A stretch of 64,000 nt of DNA, from assembly GCA_001466705.2 (NCBI GenBank), contig LATX02000144.1:62001-126000 (forward strand), read 5' to 3'. The position numbers were made by a program, and so were the translations under genes. Below, piece after piece: positions 1 through 11,778 of this stretch (the first letter of the stretch is position 1; each line of letters starts with the position of its first letter). Source of the stretch: Moniliophthora roreri (Eukaryota > Basidiomycota > Agaricomycetes > Agaricales > Marasmiaceae). Below the pieces are notes generated by a model. The model saw nothing but the letters and a program-made list of their open reading frames with translations. It did not search any database and had not been told where the DNA came from.

Positions 1-1560
1 CTCTGAATCTACAGAGGAGTCAGCGACATCAAGGAAGCGACATTGCAGTAGATAACCTGCTGCGGTCTATCTTGGTTAATGACTCGAGGAATCATTTCAC
101 CAGTCGTACTGGTAGGGTTCTCCCACCAGAACACCATACAATAGAAGGGTCACCCTATCGTTGGATCTAGATATTGTTGAGTGTCCACATCATTCTGCAT
201 GTATTCTTCCCGCACACATCCCATCTCAGTGTATTGGTCTCACCACTTTCTCATCGTTCCTTATGATTGTCGCCATGTCGCCACGTCCTTTCTTAAATTA
301 TCGCATTGTATTCTTGTTCACTAGCTCTTTCTCTTCTCCTCGGTTGTTATGGATATAACATGCAGTGCTAATACCTATGAATATACGCTTTGTAGTTTTA
401 TAATCATTTTTCCGCGCTCCGCTCTATGGCATTTGTATCACTATCACATCTACTCAATGCATATCACGCCTGACTCGCCAAACTATTGAAGTGCAACGAT
501 GCGGCTGTGGAATCAATATGTGCCCCTCCCCGCCAGGTCATGAGCGCTGTCTGACATCGTGCTCCAGTAAACTTAGCTACGGGTTCTTTGACCCTGAGCC
601 GGGGAATAGGGCTCGAAAACGGGATGCTGTTGAAGAACTTGCATTTGCAGGCGTCTTCGATGATTCTATTGATGATTCGTTCCCATCCAACACAGGAGAT
701 CTTTATCGTCATAGAACCACTAGTACGGTGACCATAGGGAAAGTATGGAACGATGTAACTACAACGGAAATCAATAAATATATCAATAAATGTTACCGGG
801 AACCTACTATGCCAGTTAAAAACGCGTGGAGTGTTAGTTGATCAACTCACCACGTCTCAAAATTATCCTCCACAGCTCGGTACCGCAGCTTGACATAACA
901 ATGGGTAATGTGTCTCCTTTTTCCAGAATCGAATTAACAGCAATCTCCTGAGAAGAAGTTCCATCAGACATATTTGTTAAACAGAAAGTGAACGTCGATT
1001 GGACAGACGGAGTGACAGTATAGGTAACCCTCATCGTTTGCGTAGGCGCCACGGTCCGTGAAATAGTAGCCCCCTAACAAAGGAGATCAGCTTTAGAGCC
1101 TACGGGCGTTCGACTAAAGCACCCTAAAGATGGCTTTGGTGTGCACGAAGAAAGCCAAATATGTCCCGGACTGGGCGTCGTTGCCGGTGCTAGATTGCAG
1201 TACACGACAACGAGCTGTGAAAAGGTCACTCATTTCAAAATCTGCATTCATATGTCCCAGCTAATTCGCTCCGACTCTGCGTGACAAAACACAAAAGTTC
1301 GTGAACCGGCTACTGGCGCCTCTCGGGCGCTTGTGGCCAACGCCCATGTAGGCCGTAGTGGTGTGTCCATTCTAGCTAAAGATGCAAATGGGGGATCGAG
1401 GAACACGGCAGAAACATTTTGCTGTAGCTGTAGTTGTCGGCGGGAGACGAATGGAGTCGGGTAGATCTCAGGTGGTTCGCTTGAAAGCATCGCATTAAAG
1501 GAGTCAAAGTCACGAAATATCTCACCTTTCAGGCATGCAACAAGGGATTCCTATCATCGT
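1..1560. other. No confident gene; weak minus-strand coding hints
   Basis: I recognise nothing here. On the minus strand, open frames at about 1490-1248, 1250-1115 and 1080-834 could be joined by short introns: a GTGAGT donor near 848 is followed by a CTAAC branch-like site and an AG near 808. The translated pieces match no family I know and the first junctions are weak. A plus-strand frame at 491-841 overlaps another minus frame at 464-712, so neither is convincing. Confidence 0.2.
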
Positions 1561-1564
1561 GTAT

Positions 1565-1738
1565 CGCATCATAGCGCGGCAACTGTACCGGTGCAATATG
1601 GAAGTTTCTCGGATTCTGAGATCGGTGCGAATTCACAAGCCTTTGACATAAGGCGCATCGTAGCACGGCAACTGTACCGGTGCAATATGGAAGAACCTCT
1701 GATTCTGAGATCAGTGCGAATTCACAAGCCTTTGACAT
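1565..1738. repeat. Two-copy 89-bp tandem repeat
   Basis: A unit starting CGCATCRTAGCRCGGCAACT occurs at 1565 and again at 1654 (period 89). Both copies end in AATTCACAAGCCTTTGACAT. Only a few substitutions separate them, with most differences between the two conserved halves of the unit. There is no coding explanation. Confidence 0.85.
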
Positions 1739-3024
1739 CGGGAATCACCAGCGCTCCCTACTTTTCGCCTCTTTCTGAACTTTGCACTGGACTGAATCAG
1801 TGTTTTCTATGCATTAGAGCGCAGTAGACTAGAATGTTCGGTGACTCACTTTCAGCGGAACCCTACTTTTCACTCTGCCAGGTTTTTTGCCGAAAATTGT
1901 AAACCGTGCAACCTCACATAACAGCTGCTGAAGTCTTAGAATTGCGATGGAACTTCGTTATATAACCAAATTAATGCACTGAAGATAATATGATAGGTGG
2001 ATGTGAGTGGAAACTGCCGTTGGGAAATCCTGATGGCCTTGTTATCGAATAATCAGTGCTCCAGTGAGCTCCTGGGAAGTTTGAATTTCCAAAACAGTCA
2101 AGACAGCTAGCGATCTTGCTAGCTTCCAAGCCCCAGTGCTGTTCCTTGAAGGCGATAAGACCGTTACTGCTGTCCAGATCGAACCAGGATTAGAAGCAAC
2201 CCTGCGCGTATCGTGAAAACACTGACCGATTTCCTGGCCGATCGATCATGCATGCATCTTCCGAGGGGTGTTCGACAGCATCCCGCAGCAAGTAGTCTGT
2301 CCTGTGGTTCTTAAATTTAGTGGGCGTTATTCGGGGAGTCCCTTATGGCGGGGCAAAGGGCAAAGCCTTCCCGATCGCAGCTTAGAGGCTGCGGAAATCG
2401 TTCTCAAGGTTTCAATTTAGCTAAATTAAATGATGAGATAGATCAAAGCAAGGAAGGTGTGCAAGCTTACTGTGCTCGTGTCATCCGAAAGTAGCTACGC
2501 GTCAGAATCAGATTCAAGTTAAACAACAAATTCAAAACGCAGCCGCGGTACCGAGCGGGCCCGCTCCGTCCACCAAAGCTCTTCCATCTCCAAAGCCTGA
2601 GAAAGGTGAATGAGATGAAGCCCAGTAATGGCCGTCTTACCAATCTATGACTTGGGAGACGCGTGGCCTGATGAGGCTGGGTCAGCACTTGGAAGCTGCG
2701 GCGAAGCGCCCCAGGCATTTGATACTGACCGGTCAAAAAAAGTTTGACGCCATACAAATGCACTACTTACTATGTACATTGTGTGAAGTATGAAATACAG
2801 ATGGCCTCACAATAAGATATAAGATACAGTGTGATGGCGGCCGTTTTCAAGCATTCTGGACCATCCACGACATCGTGATTGAAATATTGACCACTGATGC
2901 CCAAGGCAGTAGCACAGAGACAGCAGTGATCGTCCTGCCCGTCCACGTCAGGGGGACCCACATACGTCCAATAACTGTGTCCCAAGTTTTGCGCAGTGTT
3001 TGCGCAGTAGCGTTCAACATGAAG
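1739..3024. other. Intergenic, nothing recognised
   Basis: About 1.3 kb downstream of the 3' end of the minus-strand coiled-coil gene. It holds only short open frames in several directions, without supporting splice sites or recognisable protein similarity. Confidence 0.4.
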
Positions 3025-4953
3025 CTACTTTTCAGGTCGATAGTCCTCTGCCTTTTCTCGCAACTCCTTGACAGCATTCGTTTTGTCCGTGGCAATCCAC
3101 GTTATAAACTTGCCCACTGTACTGCACTTATCCTTCCAATCTTTCTTCCCTGTAATCGGATAACACACATCAAGAAAACCAAACGCCTCTTTCGTCGTCC
3201 AACCCTGCTCTATCTTCAAACCCTCTACCAAATCATAGAACCGTTTCCTATCCCGGGCCTTCTTGGCATCTTTAGTATCGCTAAGCCACTTGTCGCTCCA
3301 ATGTTCGTAGAGTAGTTTCACTGGAAGATTCCCATTGAAACCGTACTCAAATTCGGCCCAGATATCCCATCGAGAGAGGTCCTTCATATGCCGGAATATA
3401 TATCGTGGAAGCCACTCCTCCTCGCCTGTCCATTCCCATTCTCGGTGCTTCGCCGCCTTTTCTTGCCCGATGAGAGCCTTGATGCAATCCATGGACTTAC
3501 ATTGAGCCTCGGAGAACTCCTCGATCTCTACTTCGGTTTCGCCCTGAAAGTAGAAGAACCACGGATCGACGGTTTCAGATCTCGAGTCATTTTTGTTTAG
3601 ATTTTCCTGAATCGATTATTGTTAGTCGAGAGTTGAGAGTAAAGACAGGGAAAACCTACAGCTTCATCCTCCTCCGTGAGTGGTGAGCCTAAACCTATTG
3701 AGTCTCGACCTTCGACCTTCGGCACGAGTTCTACAGCATCCTCTTCAATCTCAATTAGCACATTTTCTGTACTTGGTTGCACCGTTCTCTGTGGAGATTC
3801 GGAAGCTGATTCCAATTCTCCGATTTCCTGCTGTGATGACGAGGCTTGTTCTGGTTCTTCTGAAGCAAACGCCTGGTCCTGAGAAGAAGATGCCGTATTC
3901 TTCACTGAGTCCTCAACTGGTTCCTCTTCCCGAGGTATTGTTGTTTTGGCTCCCTCCAGGTCGACAAACTCATCTTGAGAAGCCGACACGGTCGAGTTAG
4001 GCCTCTCCTTCCCCAAACTATCAATCCTCTCCTTAAACCGCACCCCAATCATCTCCTTCGAACGATCCATGAAGCGGCCCAAATCTCTCTCGTAGGCTTC
4101 CAGCAACTCATTCATCTCGATCCTCATTTTCTCCTTTACACCGTCCCTCTCCCGGTTCAGCTGCTCGAGTATCTCTTTCTGCTCGGCTATCTGGAGTGTC
4201 AAATCTCGTAATTCGACCGTTTTGGTAGCGACGGCTGCTTCGATTTCGTGTAGCTCCGATGTCTTCCGACCAAGAGACTCTTCGACGAATTGTAGTTCGG
4301 CTTTCCGAGTTTCGGTGTAGAGATTCAGAGTCCGAAGGTGGTCTTCCATGGCTGTAAATATGCCGGCCGGGTGGGGAATAGAGGTAGAGGATTTAGACGG
4401 TGGGGCAGAAATGGAATCTGGCATAACCGGTATTGGCAAGGTAAGAGATGGTCGAGGTGGAGCTGAGATGCTAGCGGCTGGATTTGACGGAGATGGGTTA
4501 GAAAACGGCATCATCTGTTCATGCGACGAGCTCATGGTTCCGGACTGGGTGAGTGCCTTCGACATTCCCGATACACGCGTAGATTCCTCCGTCGAATCGA
4601 TAGTCCCTTCCAAATGCGATTCCTGTGCGGACAATATTCAGCCATCAGCCAGAACCATGTGTAAAATGAAACCTACAAAGAATAGCTCTCCCGAGGAAGA
4701 AAAGGGTTTGAGAGGCGAAGTCGGGGTTTTGATCTGGATCGTGAATAGAAGAAGTAACGGAGAAGAGATTAGCCAAACAATCGCAGGAGATAACAAGGAT
4801 GGAGCTAGTGCCAAGGTCACATACAGATTCATTCGTTGGCATGCGGCGTGGAGAGTCCAAGGAAGCAGTTTCGCTATCTCTGACTTTTCTCCTTTGCGCT
4901 GGCGGAAGACCAACAGGTGGAGACGGAGAACGAGGATGTTTGTTGTTACCCAT
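3025..4953 (-). CDS. Coiled-coil hypothetical protein, 4 exons
   Basis: The product is a predicted 576-aa protein of unknown function. Exons are 4953-4825, 4733-4677, 4622-3660 and 3606-3025; all junctions are phase 0 with GT-AG borders, and the last intron has a CTAAC branch site. The start is the ATG at 4953; upstream-looking starts near 4913 and 4634 are TTG codons and were rejected. The N-terminus is Ser/Pro-rich and basic. Residues about 150-240 form a coiled coil (heptad-rich, around LRTLNLYTETRKAELQ and onward). A Ser/Glu-rich acidic linker follows. The C-terminal 150 residues look like a folded, Trp-rich domain (for example WEWTGEEEWLPRYIF). I do not recognise the domain. The four-exon model is well supported by phase and sequence; function is unknown. 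Confidence 0.75.
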
Positions 4954-6338
4954 GGTTAAATTTCACGTTGGATCAGACGAGTTGGAAGATTGAGACTAGT
5001 GAGTTGAGTTGGAAGTCCCCTCTATAATGAAAAGGGCTCGAAGTAACTGGCGGGTTTCAAAGAAATAAGTATAAGCTTCGCTGCGTCAAGCTGAAGGCCA
5101 GAACACCCACCTATACTTCACAACACCCTCGAGGCCTGCTCTCCACTATCCCGACTCCTAGATAGATTTTTCACTCGACACCACTACAACGCATGAACTG
5201 GATAATGAGAAAGAGTTCGGGTTGCAGAAGCTTGGTGTTCCCAGCGATGGTCGTGGTTACCGCGAGACCTCGGACTAAGAGCCTGAGAAACGCTGCAGCG
5301 TCTTTCTCATCACATCATCGGACTTCTCTGCGCAAACCCGATCTCCACGCGTCCGACGGCCATTGAGTGACAACGGGTGGCTAAATCCTTCGTTTCGGGC
5401 CGATTAAGAGCTTCAAAATTGTTACATAGACTCGCAGTGCGGCCTGATCAGGCTTGCCTAGTTCTGACCCTCGCAAGTGACCCTCGTGTTTTATGGTATA
5501 CATCGCATTATTTCACGATTGGAACGACAGAGTAGAATATACCATTGTTCGTGCATGTGTACTCTGTTCAAACTCGTCTGGATCGCAACGCTCAAAATCC
5601 TCATAGCTCGCGTCGGAAGCAGATCGTTCAGGGCACTAAGCGCCCCTTCCTGTTATTCGTGTTCCAGAGGTGCCTTCAGCATTCCCTTCTCTAACCTACG
5701 GAATTCCGTCTCCAATCGAGCGCAGAACTTTTCTTCTGATCGCACTTCGAGCAACTTCCTCAGCGACAGCCCGATCATCTACCTCTGGTTGGCTGATGTA
5801 CTAGCGCTGGAAGATCAAAAAGATTAGCTCAAGTGAATCCGTGTTTCTAGCAGATCACAGGACCGCACAGCACTGAAGAGGAGCACGATGCCCAGGTCAC
5901 CATATATCTATGATAAGGCGTTTGTTTGGGAGGGCTTCAGTGATACAGCGATGTCGTGCTCAGTACCTGCTTCAGTCTTTATCTTAGCGCTAATATCTGA
6001 ATATATACAGCAATGCATGCTTACCCGAAGTGTGGCTTTTACTCAATTTGACTTTACTTTGATGTGGAAAATCCCGTGGAATGAAAGGTCTGTCGTAAAA
6101 GTGCCTTTATACGACGTGCGAACACCATAAGTGTTGTCACATTTTTCGCTACACAAAAGCATCTTTCAGAAAATCTGTTTGGCCGCATTGAGTCTACGAT
6201 GAAATCAGCCGTTTCCTCACGATACCGCTACAAATCCCATTCGACGACATACGAAGGCAAGTCGTACAGAGAAGCATGGTTCCTATAGACGTCTATGTGT
6301 AACTATACACGGATTTTAACACCCAAACCAATCAGCGC
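4954..6338. other. Intergenic, no gene assigned
   Basis: This lies between two minus-strand genes. A plus frame at 5477-5827 and a minus frame at about 5800-5680 (Leu/Arg/Glu-rich, helix-like) overlap, and neither has splice or homology support. The first part, about 4954-5100, should contain the promoter of the coiled-coil gene; no clear TATA box is seen. Confidence 0.35.
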
Positions 6339-6782
6339 TCAAGCGGACCCAAAGCAGCCACAGTACTTCGCCCACATGCCCTATAGAGTCTTTCGTCAGC
6401 GCCGAAACGAATGTCGACATTAAATTACAGGACATACTCTCGCCTGCTCCTTGGCTTCATCTATCCGTTGTTGTGCCTCATCTGCCCGCTGCTGGGGATC
6501 CTCCGTAGCGTATTCAACAGTCTTATCCGCAGCACCTTCAGCAACTTTTTCAACGTATTTTTCGCTTGCCAGCCGGCCTAGGTCAGGCCTGTCGTCTATG
6601 AAGAACATTTTTAGCATGTAGCGTCAATTGTACGACAAAAGCGACGTACTCATGGGCGGTTTTGCTGACGGTTGTGCCTGCGTGTGCGCGGTAGGTTCTG
6701 CAATGTCCGGTCAGCTTGTGGTGAGCGCTCATGTGCGAGGAGACGACATACTGGAGCGGGATTCCCCAGTGCTGTCTGCCAT
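6339..6782 (-). CDS. Small 4-exon protein, unknown function
   Basis: The predicted protein has 92 aa. Exons are 6782-6752, 6697-6650, 6595-6438 and 6380-6339. The introns use good donors (GTATGT, GTACGT, GTATGT) and CAG/TAG acceptors, with CTGAC-type branch sites in the first and last, and the phases fit. The N-terminus is Ser/Thr/Pro/Ala-rich. The middle is a charged, amphipathic helix with short internal repeats (QQRADEAQQRIDEAKEQAR). The C-terminus is short and Cys-containing (MWAKYCGCFGSA), the kind of end that could touch a membrane or a partner, though this is a guess. No family is recognised. The gene is too fragmented to be seen from any single reading frame, so the evidence is the mutual consistency of splice sites and phase. 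Confidence 0.6.
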
Positions 6783-7299
6783 TTCGTTTCGGGTGAGGGT
6801 ATAAGAGGCGAAAGTGATTTGGATAAAGCTGTTGAAGAGTGCACTCTTAAAACAAGAAAAGCTGCCGAAATCATTTTAGTTTCCAGGGTTTCTGACATGT
6901 TCTTTCGCCCATCCAGCCCTGGCACTGACTACTGAAAATGATCGTCAATTCATGCTTTGTATGGATTTGAATGACTTTACGAGAAATTAGACAGCGCTCA
7001 ATGTCATTTAAGCTGATTGCTTGTCTTTCAAGTTAAATTTGGGTGTGATGATGAACGCCTACGGAAATAGGCGATAAGCTTCAAGTCAGCCCTGAGAACA
7101 TGTATGATAAGTCGCCCGCCACAGATACTTGAAATTTGGAGGAAAGCCGAGAGCAAATGACCACTGACAGGTACCGTCTCGCAGGCTACCAATTCAATGA
7201 GCTGCTGTATTTTTGGCATAGGAACCGCCTCAGTCGGCGAGGAAGACAGTCCCAAATCACCCAGCGTTGCCTTCATCAACTCTGACCATGTATCATTTA

Positions 7300-7546
7300 T
7301 TAGAAGTTGCATCGAACACGTCCAATGGCAGACGGCAACAAATCTACTCTCAGTCTCCATAATGAAATGCCATCCTGAAAGGATCAGCGCATGTCAGTCT
7401 AGAACGCTGGGAAGCAATGATACGATTCCACGCACCTCGATGGTCGTTGGTTCTCCAGCCATCTCAGAGAACCTGCATTGATTATATCCACCATATGCGT
7501 TTTCTTTCGGGGAGTGATAGGACTTCCCACTTGCGACAGGTGACAT
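7300..7546 (-). CDS. Candidate 2-exon small protein
   Basis: An ATG at 7546 opens 37 codons to a GTGCGT donor (7435). An intron with CTGAC-like branch sites and a TTTCAG acceptor leads to exon 7374-7300, which ends in TAA. The result would be 61 aa. It resembles no protein I know, and the exon could be part of a longer gene: open frames continue on the same strand at 7360-7028 and 7830-7640. This is listed only because the splice signals are good. Confidence 0.25.
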
Positions 7547-8099
7547 GTTGAGAGGAAAAGCGAGTGTCCAGAGCGAATTGCGTCTGGATTGCGTCGACAG
7601 GAGGCCACCGAGTCCACGAGCGCAGAAAAAAAATTTCTCTGACTCAGCTGGCGCCCAGCTGCAAATGGTTTCTTCTCATGGACCACCATCTTACCATGAT
7701 TCCTGTATTCTGCAAAATGTCTTTCCATCGAATCCGATTTCGACTACAAGTTCCTAAAAATGAACCTTTTTGACAAATCGCAATCAAACCTCTCCAAACG
7801 TACACAGGCTCGTCGAGATGATCTTTCCTCAATTTTCATGAAATGCCCAGTTCTTCAAACACTATCTCCAGGCCCTCCCTTGGTAAAATTCAACCGGGCG
7901 CTCTATGAATGACTGTTTGACAATCAGACCAGAGATCGGGATTCCTGGATTGCGGAGGGATCCCGATCCCGGCAAAACCTGCACGGGTACAGAGACGCAG
8001 CTATGTTGCTTAGAGTTGCTCAGATTGATTAAAATTAGAGGTGATGTTACCTTTTATATTTGGTCTGTCTGGTTCATTTTCGCCCAAGTACAGCCGTAG

Positions 8100-8970
8100 A
8101 TGGCCACCACCCTCGTTCCCGAACTGCAAGATGGCCTTCCATGGTCATACATCCACTCTCCTTTGCTGATCGTCTCAGTCACTCTCTTCTCGCAGATCAT
8201 CACTGCGCGAGTCGCAGACATGATTCTCAACGGTTGCTTACCCAAGGAGCATCATTATCACACATTTCCTGAAAAGAAAAAGAGATCTATTACTACGCAG
8301 ATTGCGATGCTCCCCCCCAGGATATCACTATACCTCGGTTTTGCGCCACTAGTTGGGTTAGGGGTCAAAGATTATACGAACCGACATTCAATTCTGTTGG
8401 ACGACATTCGGTGAGTATCATTAATGCCTCAAAACGAAAGTCACTAACCGATCTAATAGCACTCTCTACATAACAACCTACTTCTTTGATGCTTCACATC
8501 GCGACATCGACTTGGAGCTCTTTCTCCACCATATCGTTACCGCCATCATTGTCCTCTAGGCAACCTACCTCCGTGCTTACACTTCCAACCATGTTGCCTT
8601 CACTCTCCTCTTTGTCCCCTTCTTATAACCAGGTATCACATTTGGCGATACGTACATCGACTTGTCGTCGTTGATGTACTCGCTCTGTTCCCGAACATCA
8701 AGGCGGTCCACGTCTATCATCGTGATGTGGGTGCTAGCCATCTCATACCTCTTCATTCGACTCTTACAGTGGCACACTGTGCTCTCACATCCATACCTCT
8801 ATTGGAACGAGTTCGTAGGCCTGTTCGGGGCGTTTGTTTGGGTGCTACCGCCAACTTTGATGTTGTGGGCCAAGATGGAGTTTACGGATGTCTATGTGCT
8901 GTCCTTGTTTCCCGGGAAACTGGGAAGATGGAGACATGGGCAAGTGGCGTTGAAAGGAGAGGAGAAATGA
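8100..8970 (+). pseudogene. TLC-like multi-span membrane protein, disabled
   Basis: One reading frame runs from ATG 8100 through a GTGAGT...CTAAC...TAG intron (about 8410-8459) to TGA 8970. It encodes several hydrophobic segments and the stretch DASHRDIDLELFLHHIVTAI. The D/E-x(n)-HH-x-x-T pattern is typical of TRAM/LAG1/CLN8 (TLC) domains, which occur in ceramide synthases and ER membrane proteins. Two in-frame stops (TAG near 8557, TAA near 8627) interrupt the frame, while the amino-acid sequence on both sides reads on sensibly (ATYLRAYTSNHVAFTLLFVP between them). I therefore call it a pseudogene. Undetected introns could remove the stops, but I saw no donor that would do so. The TLC assignment rests on the HH motif and hydrophobicity only. 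Confidence 0.5.
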
Positions 8971-9983
8971 AGGAGTATTGGTTCTCTAGTCCCGAAAACC
9001 TGGATGACGTGATGCTTGCCAGTGCCTCTGGCCTGGTAAGGAACCCGTATCTGACCCATTTCTATTCTGATTCCTAGGGTCGCACTTCCTGTAGTTGATT
9101 TGTATTTGTGATTGCGGGACATGTTTCACAGTACTGAACTGCTTCCTGACTGTGCTCGATTGGCGGATCTTGCTTCTGAGATCGGAGACAACGATGCTAC
9201 CATTTGTTTTGCCCTAGGCTCTAATCTAAGGCCGACGAGCGGCGCCCAGGCATAGCTACGTAGTACGGAAACCACCCTTCCCTTCTTCGATATTCCGAAC
9301 GTGTAGAAGACCTGAATTACCTCGTTCTATTCTTTTTGAATTCACAAAGTTAATTGTCTCAAAACTCTCACAAAATACACGACAAATATAGATCAACTAT
9401 TATGTATAGGCGGTGTTCCTGTTCCAAAGAGGACAAGGCCTGAGCTGTTCGTGCAGAATCGTTGCGGTGTCTCAATAGTGAGATGTCAGTCGATTGCGCT
9501 GTAAAATCAGCTTTCAAACGCAGAAAGTGGCCAGGGAGAGCTTCCGCTGTGAACTCGACGCGTACCCCTTGACCCAACCTCGACCGTGCTGTACGTTCAA
9601 TCTTCGAAAATCGAGAACCAATTCCAGTGATACGAATGTTCTTCCACGACTCCTGGTCCGGGAGTTAAATAGGCCATAAATGGTAGACTTCTAGTGTCAG
9701 CAAATTTTTTGTCTTGAAAATCGTTCAGTAGACAGATTATCCATCGAGCGAGCACTGCCTATACTCATTAACCGACGTATGTACGGTATAGAAAATACAG
9801 GATACGCACCCGAATATCCACAATTTCTCTTTATTTTGAATCGGACTATGGTAGCTGGAGGCATCAGGACTGGAAGAATCCGACCCTCGACTGGCTCGTA
9901 GAATCACGACGGTAGGGTAGGTCGTGAACGTGAGCATGCACAAGTCCTTGGAGAAAATTGGCGCTCGATATTCGGACCGGGTT
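8971..9983. other. Intergenic, nothing recognised
   Basis: A minus frame at 9577-9368 has a protein-like composition but no start context, splice sites or known similarity. Nothing else is seen. Confidence 0.35.
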
Positions 9984-11195
9984 CTTGCCGGATCTCTCTC
10001 CTTCCATCCTCAGCCATCAGTTCCATCCCTCTCTTTTACCCCAGTCTTCTCCGGATAACGAGCCCTACGACGACAAGAGGTATTTGACTTCATACAGCCA
10101 TTGACTTGGATGCCGCCAGCCGAACCATGTTTTGCATTTCCTGGTCTAATCGTTGTACCCTCCCCAGAACTTATTTCGCAATTACCCAAGCCTTCTGTAC
10201 AGGCAAAGAAAGCCAATATGGATGGACACCATGCACACTGAGAGCACCATCCTGATAGATCCTTGAATTTCTAATGATGCCTGATGGGATTTCAAAAGAT
10301 AAGAAATCAAAGCCGATAACCAGTATGCATAGGATGTGTCAAGAGGATCTGAATTAAGGGATCTGAATTAAGGAAAGGAAGGGGCAAAAAAGTCGTGTGG
10401 TCAGTGTGAACCGAACAGTTGAGACTTGGAGAGAAGGATTGATGGTATCTCATGCTCACGCAAATGGAAAGAGGTGCCAATGCCATTAGTTTTGTGTTAA
10501 CATATACTGATTATTGGAAAACAGCTATATGCATGCACACTCATCTCTTTATTCACGCAGAACCCGGTCTATCATGCACACTTGGGACGTGGCAAACCAT
10601 GAAGATTCAACGGCCTTGCTCAATGTCAGAAAGGTCAAATTTCTCCACTGATCACATGTAATCCATGGTATGATGAAACTTTTTGACAGTTTTAACATAG
10701 TATCTGGCAACAACAGTTGCAGATTCACGACCTACACGTCTATCGCTTGTCTTCGAGGGAGAGATAGTGAAGCAGCTCAAATATAGCTTCTATGCCCCAG
10801 AAAACATACAAGTATCCCTCCAGTGGGCACACTTTGCACTTTGTACATATGGGAGTACTCGACTATCCTGCATAGCACATTAGCCATGATGCCTTTGTCT
10901 CCTTCGCCAAATGCCAACTTCTTCTCTCTCAGAATGTGAAGTACATTAGGATTACTAGTACATCAGCAAATCAAACACCTAATGATCATGGGCAAAATAC
11001 ATTATTACCCATTTTGGCCTTGATAATGGCAGAAAACAGACCCCGCCTAGTGATCATGGGAGATCATGGGCAGAATGGGTGATCATTCATTTTGCCCATG
11101 ATTACCCATTTCCACCATTATCATCCATTTTGCCCATGATCACCCATTTTCATGAGAGTCGGCTGGACAGAGAAAATGTATACTGCCACCTGGCA

Positions 11196-11270
11196 GAGTT
11201 GAACCAGTGACACCAGCATTGCTTTGTAAGCCAATGCAGAAGCTCAGGCCACAACATAACCACTGTGCCA
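11196..11270 (-). repeat. tRNA-derived (SINE-like) Pol III promoter, copy 1
   Basis: On the minus strand, TGGCACAGTGG (11270-11260) matches the box A consensus TRGCNNAGYGG, and GGTTCAACTC (11205-11196) matches box B GGTTCRANNC. The spacing is like that of a tRNA with a long variable arm. The T-stem does not pair well, so this is not a functional tRNA but a tRNA-derived head such as starts a SINE. Confidence 0.6.
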
Positions 11271-11703
11271 AAGTGCCATATAACATTTTAGTGTACACAG
11301 TACAATATATCCCCTTGCCTCCACAGCTAATTTAGGGAAAACCTGCATCCCCCCAGCCTTGGCTAGTGTTTTTATCAGTCAGAACATTAACCAATAAGTC
11401 CTCTCTACCATATAGACCCCTCTCTCTGTGTTTTAGAAGGCAGAAAAAAATTGGGTCTTATGATCATCCATTTTCTTCCATTTTCACCCATGATCAGTGA
11501 CTGAAATCATTTCCACCCATTTTCTCCTTGATAATGGCAGAAAACAGACCCCGCCTAGTGATCATGGGAGATCATGGGCAGAATGGGTGATCATTCATTT
11601 TGCCCATGATTACCCATTTCCACCATTATCATCCATTTTGCCCATGATCACCCATTTTCATGAGAGTCGGCTGGACAGAGAAAATGTATACTGCCACCTG
11701 GCA

Positions 11704-11778
11704 GAGTTGAACCAGTGACACCAGCATTGCTTTGTAAGCCAATGCAGAAGCTCAGGCCACAACATAACCACTGTGCCA
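11704..11778 (-). repeat. tRNA-derived (SINE-like) Pol III promoter, copy 2
   Basis: This is the exact second copy, 508 bp away: box A at 11778-11768 and box B at 11713-11704, minus strand. The flanks are identical to copy 1. Confidence 0.6.

Noticed and set aside
11196..11270. A functional tRNA gene
   Set aside because: Box A and B match, but the T-stem and acceptor stem do not pair and no clear anticodon arm is found.
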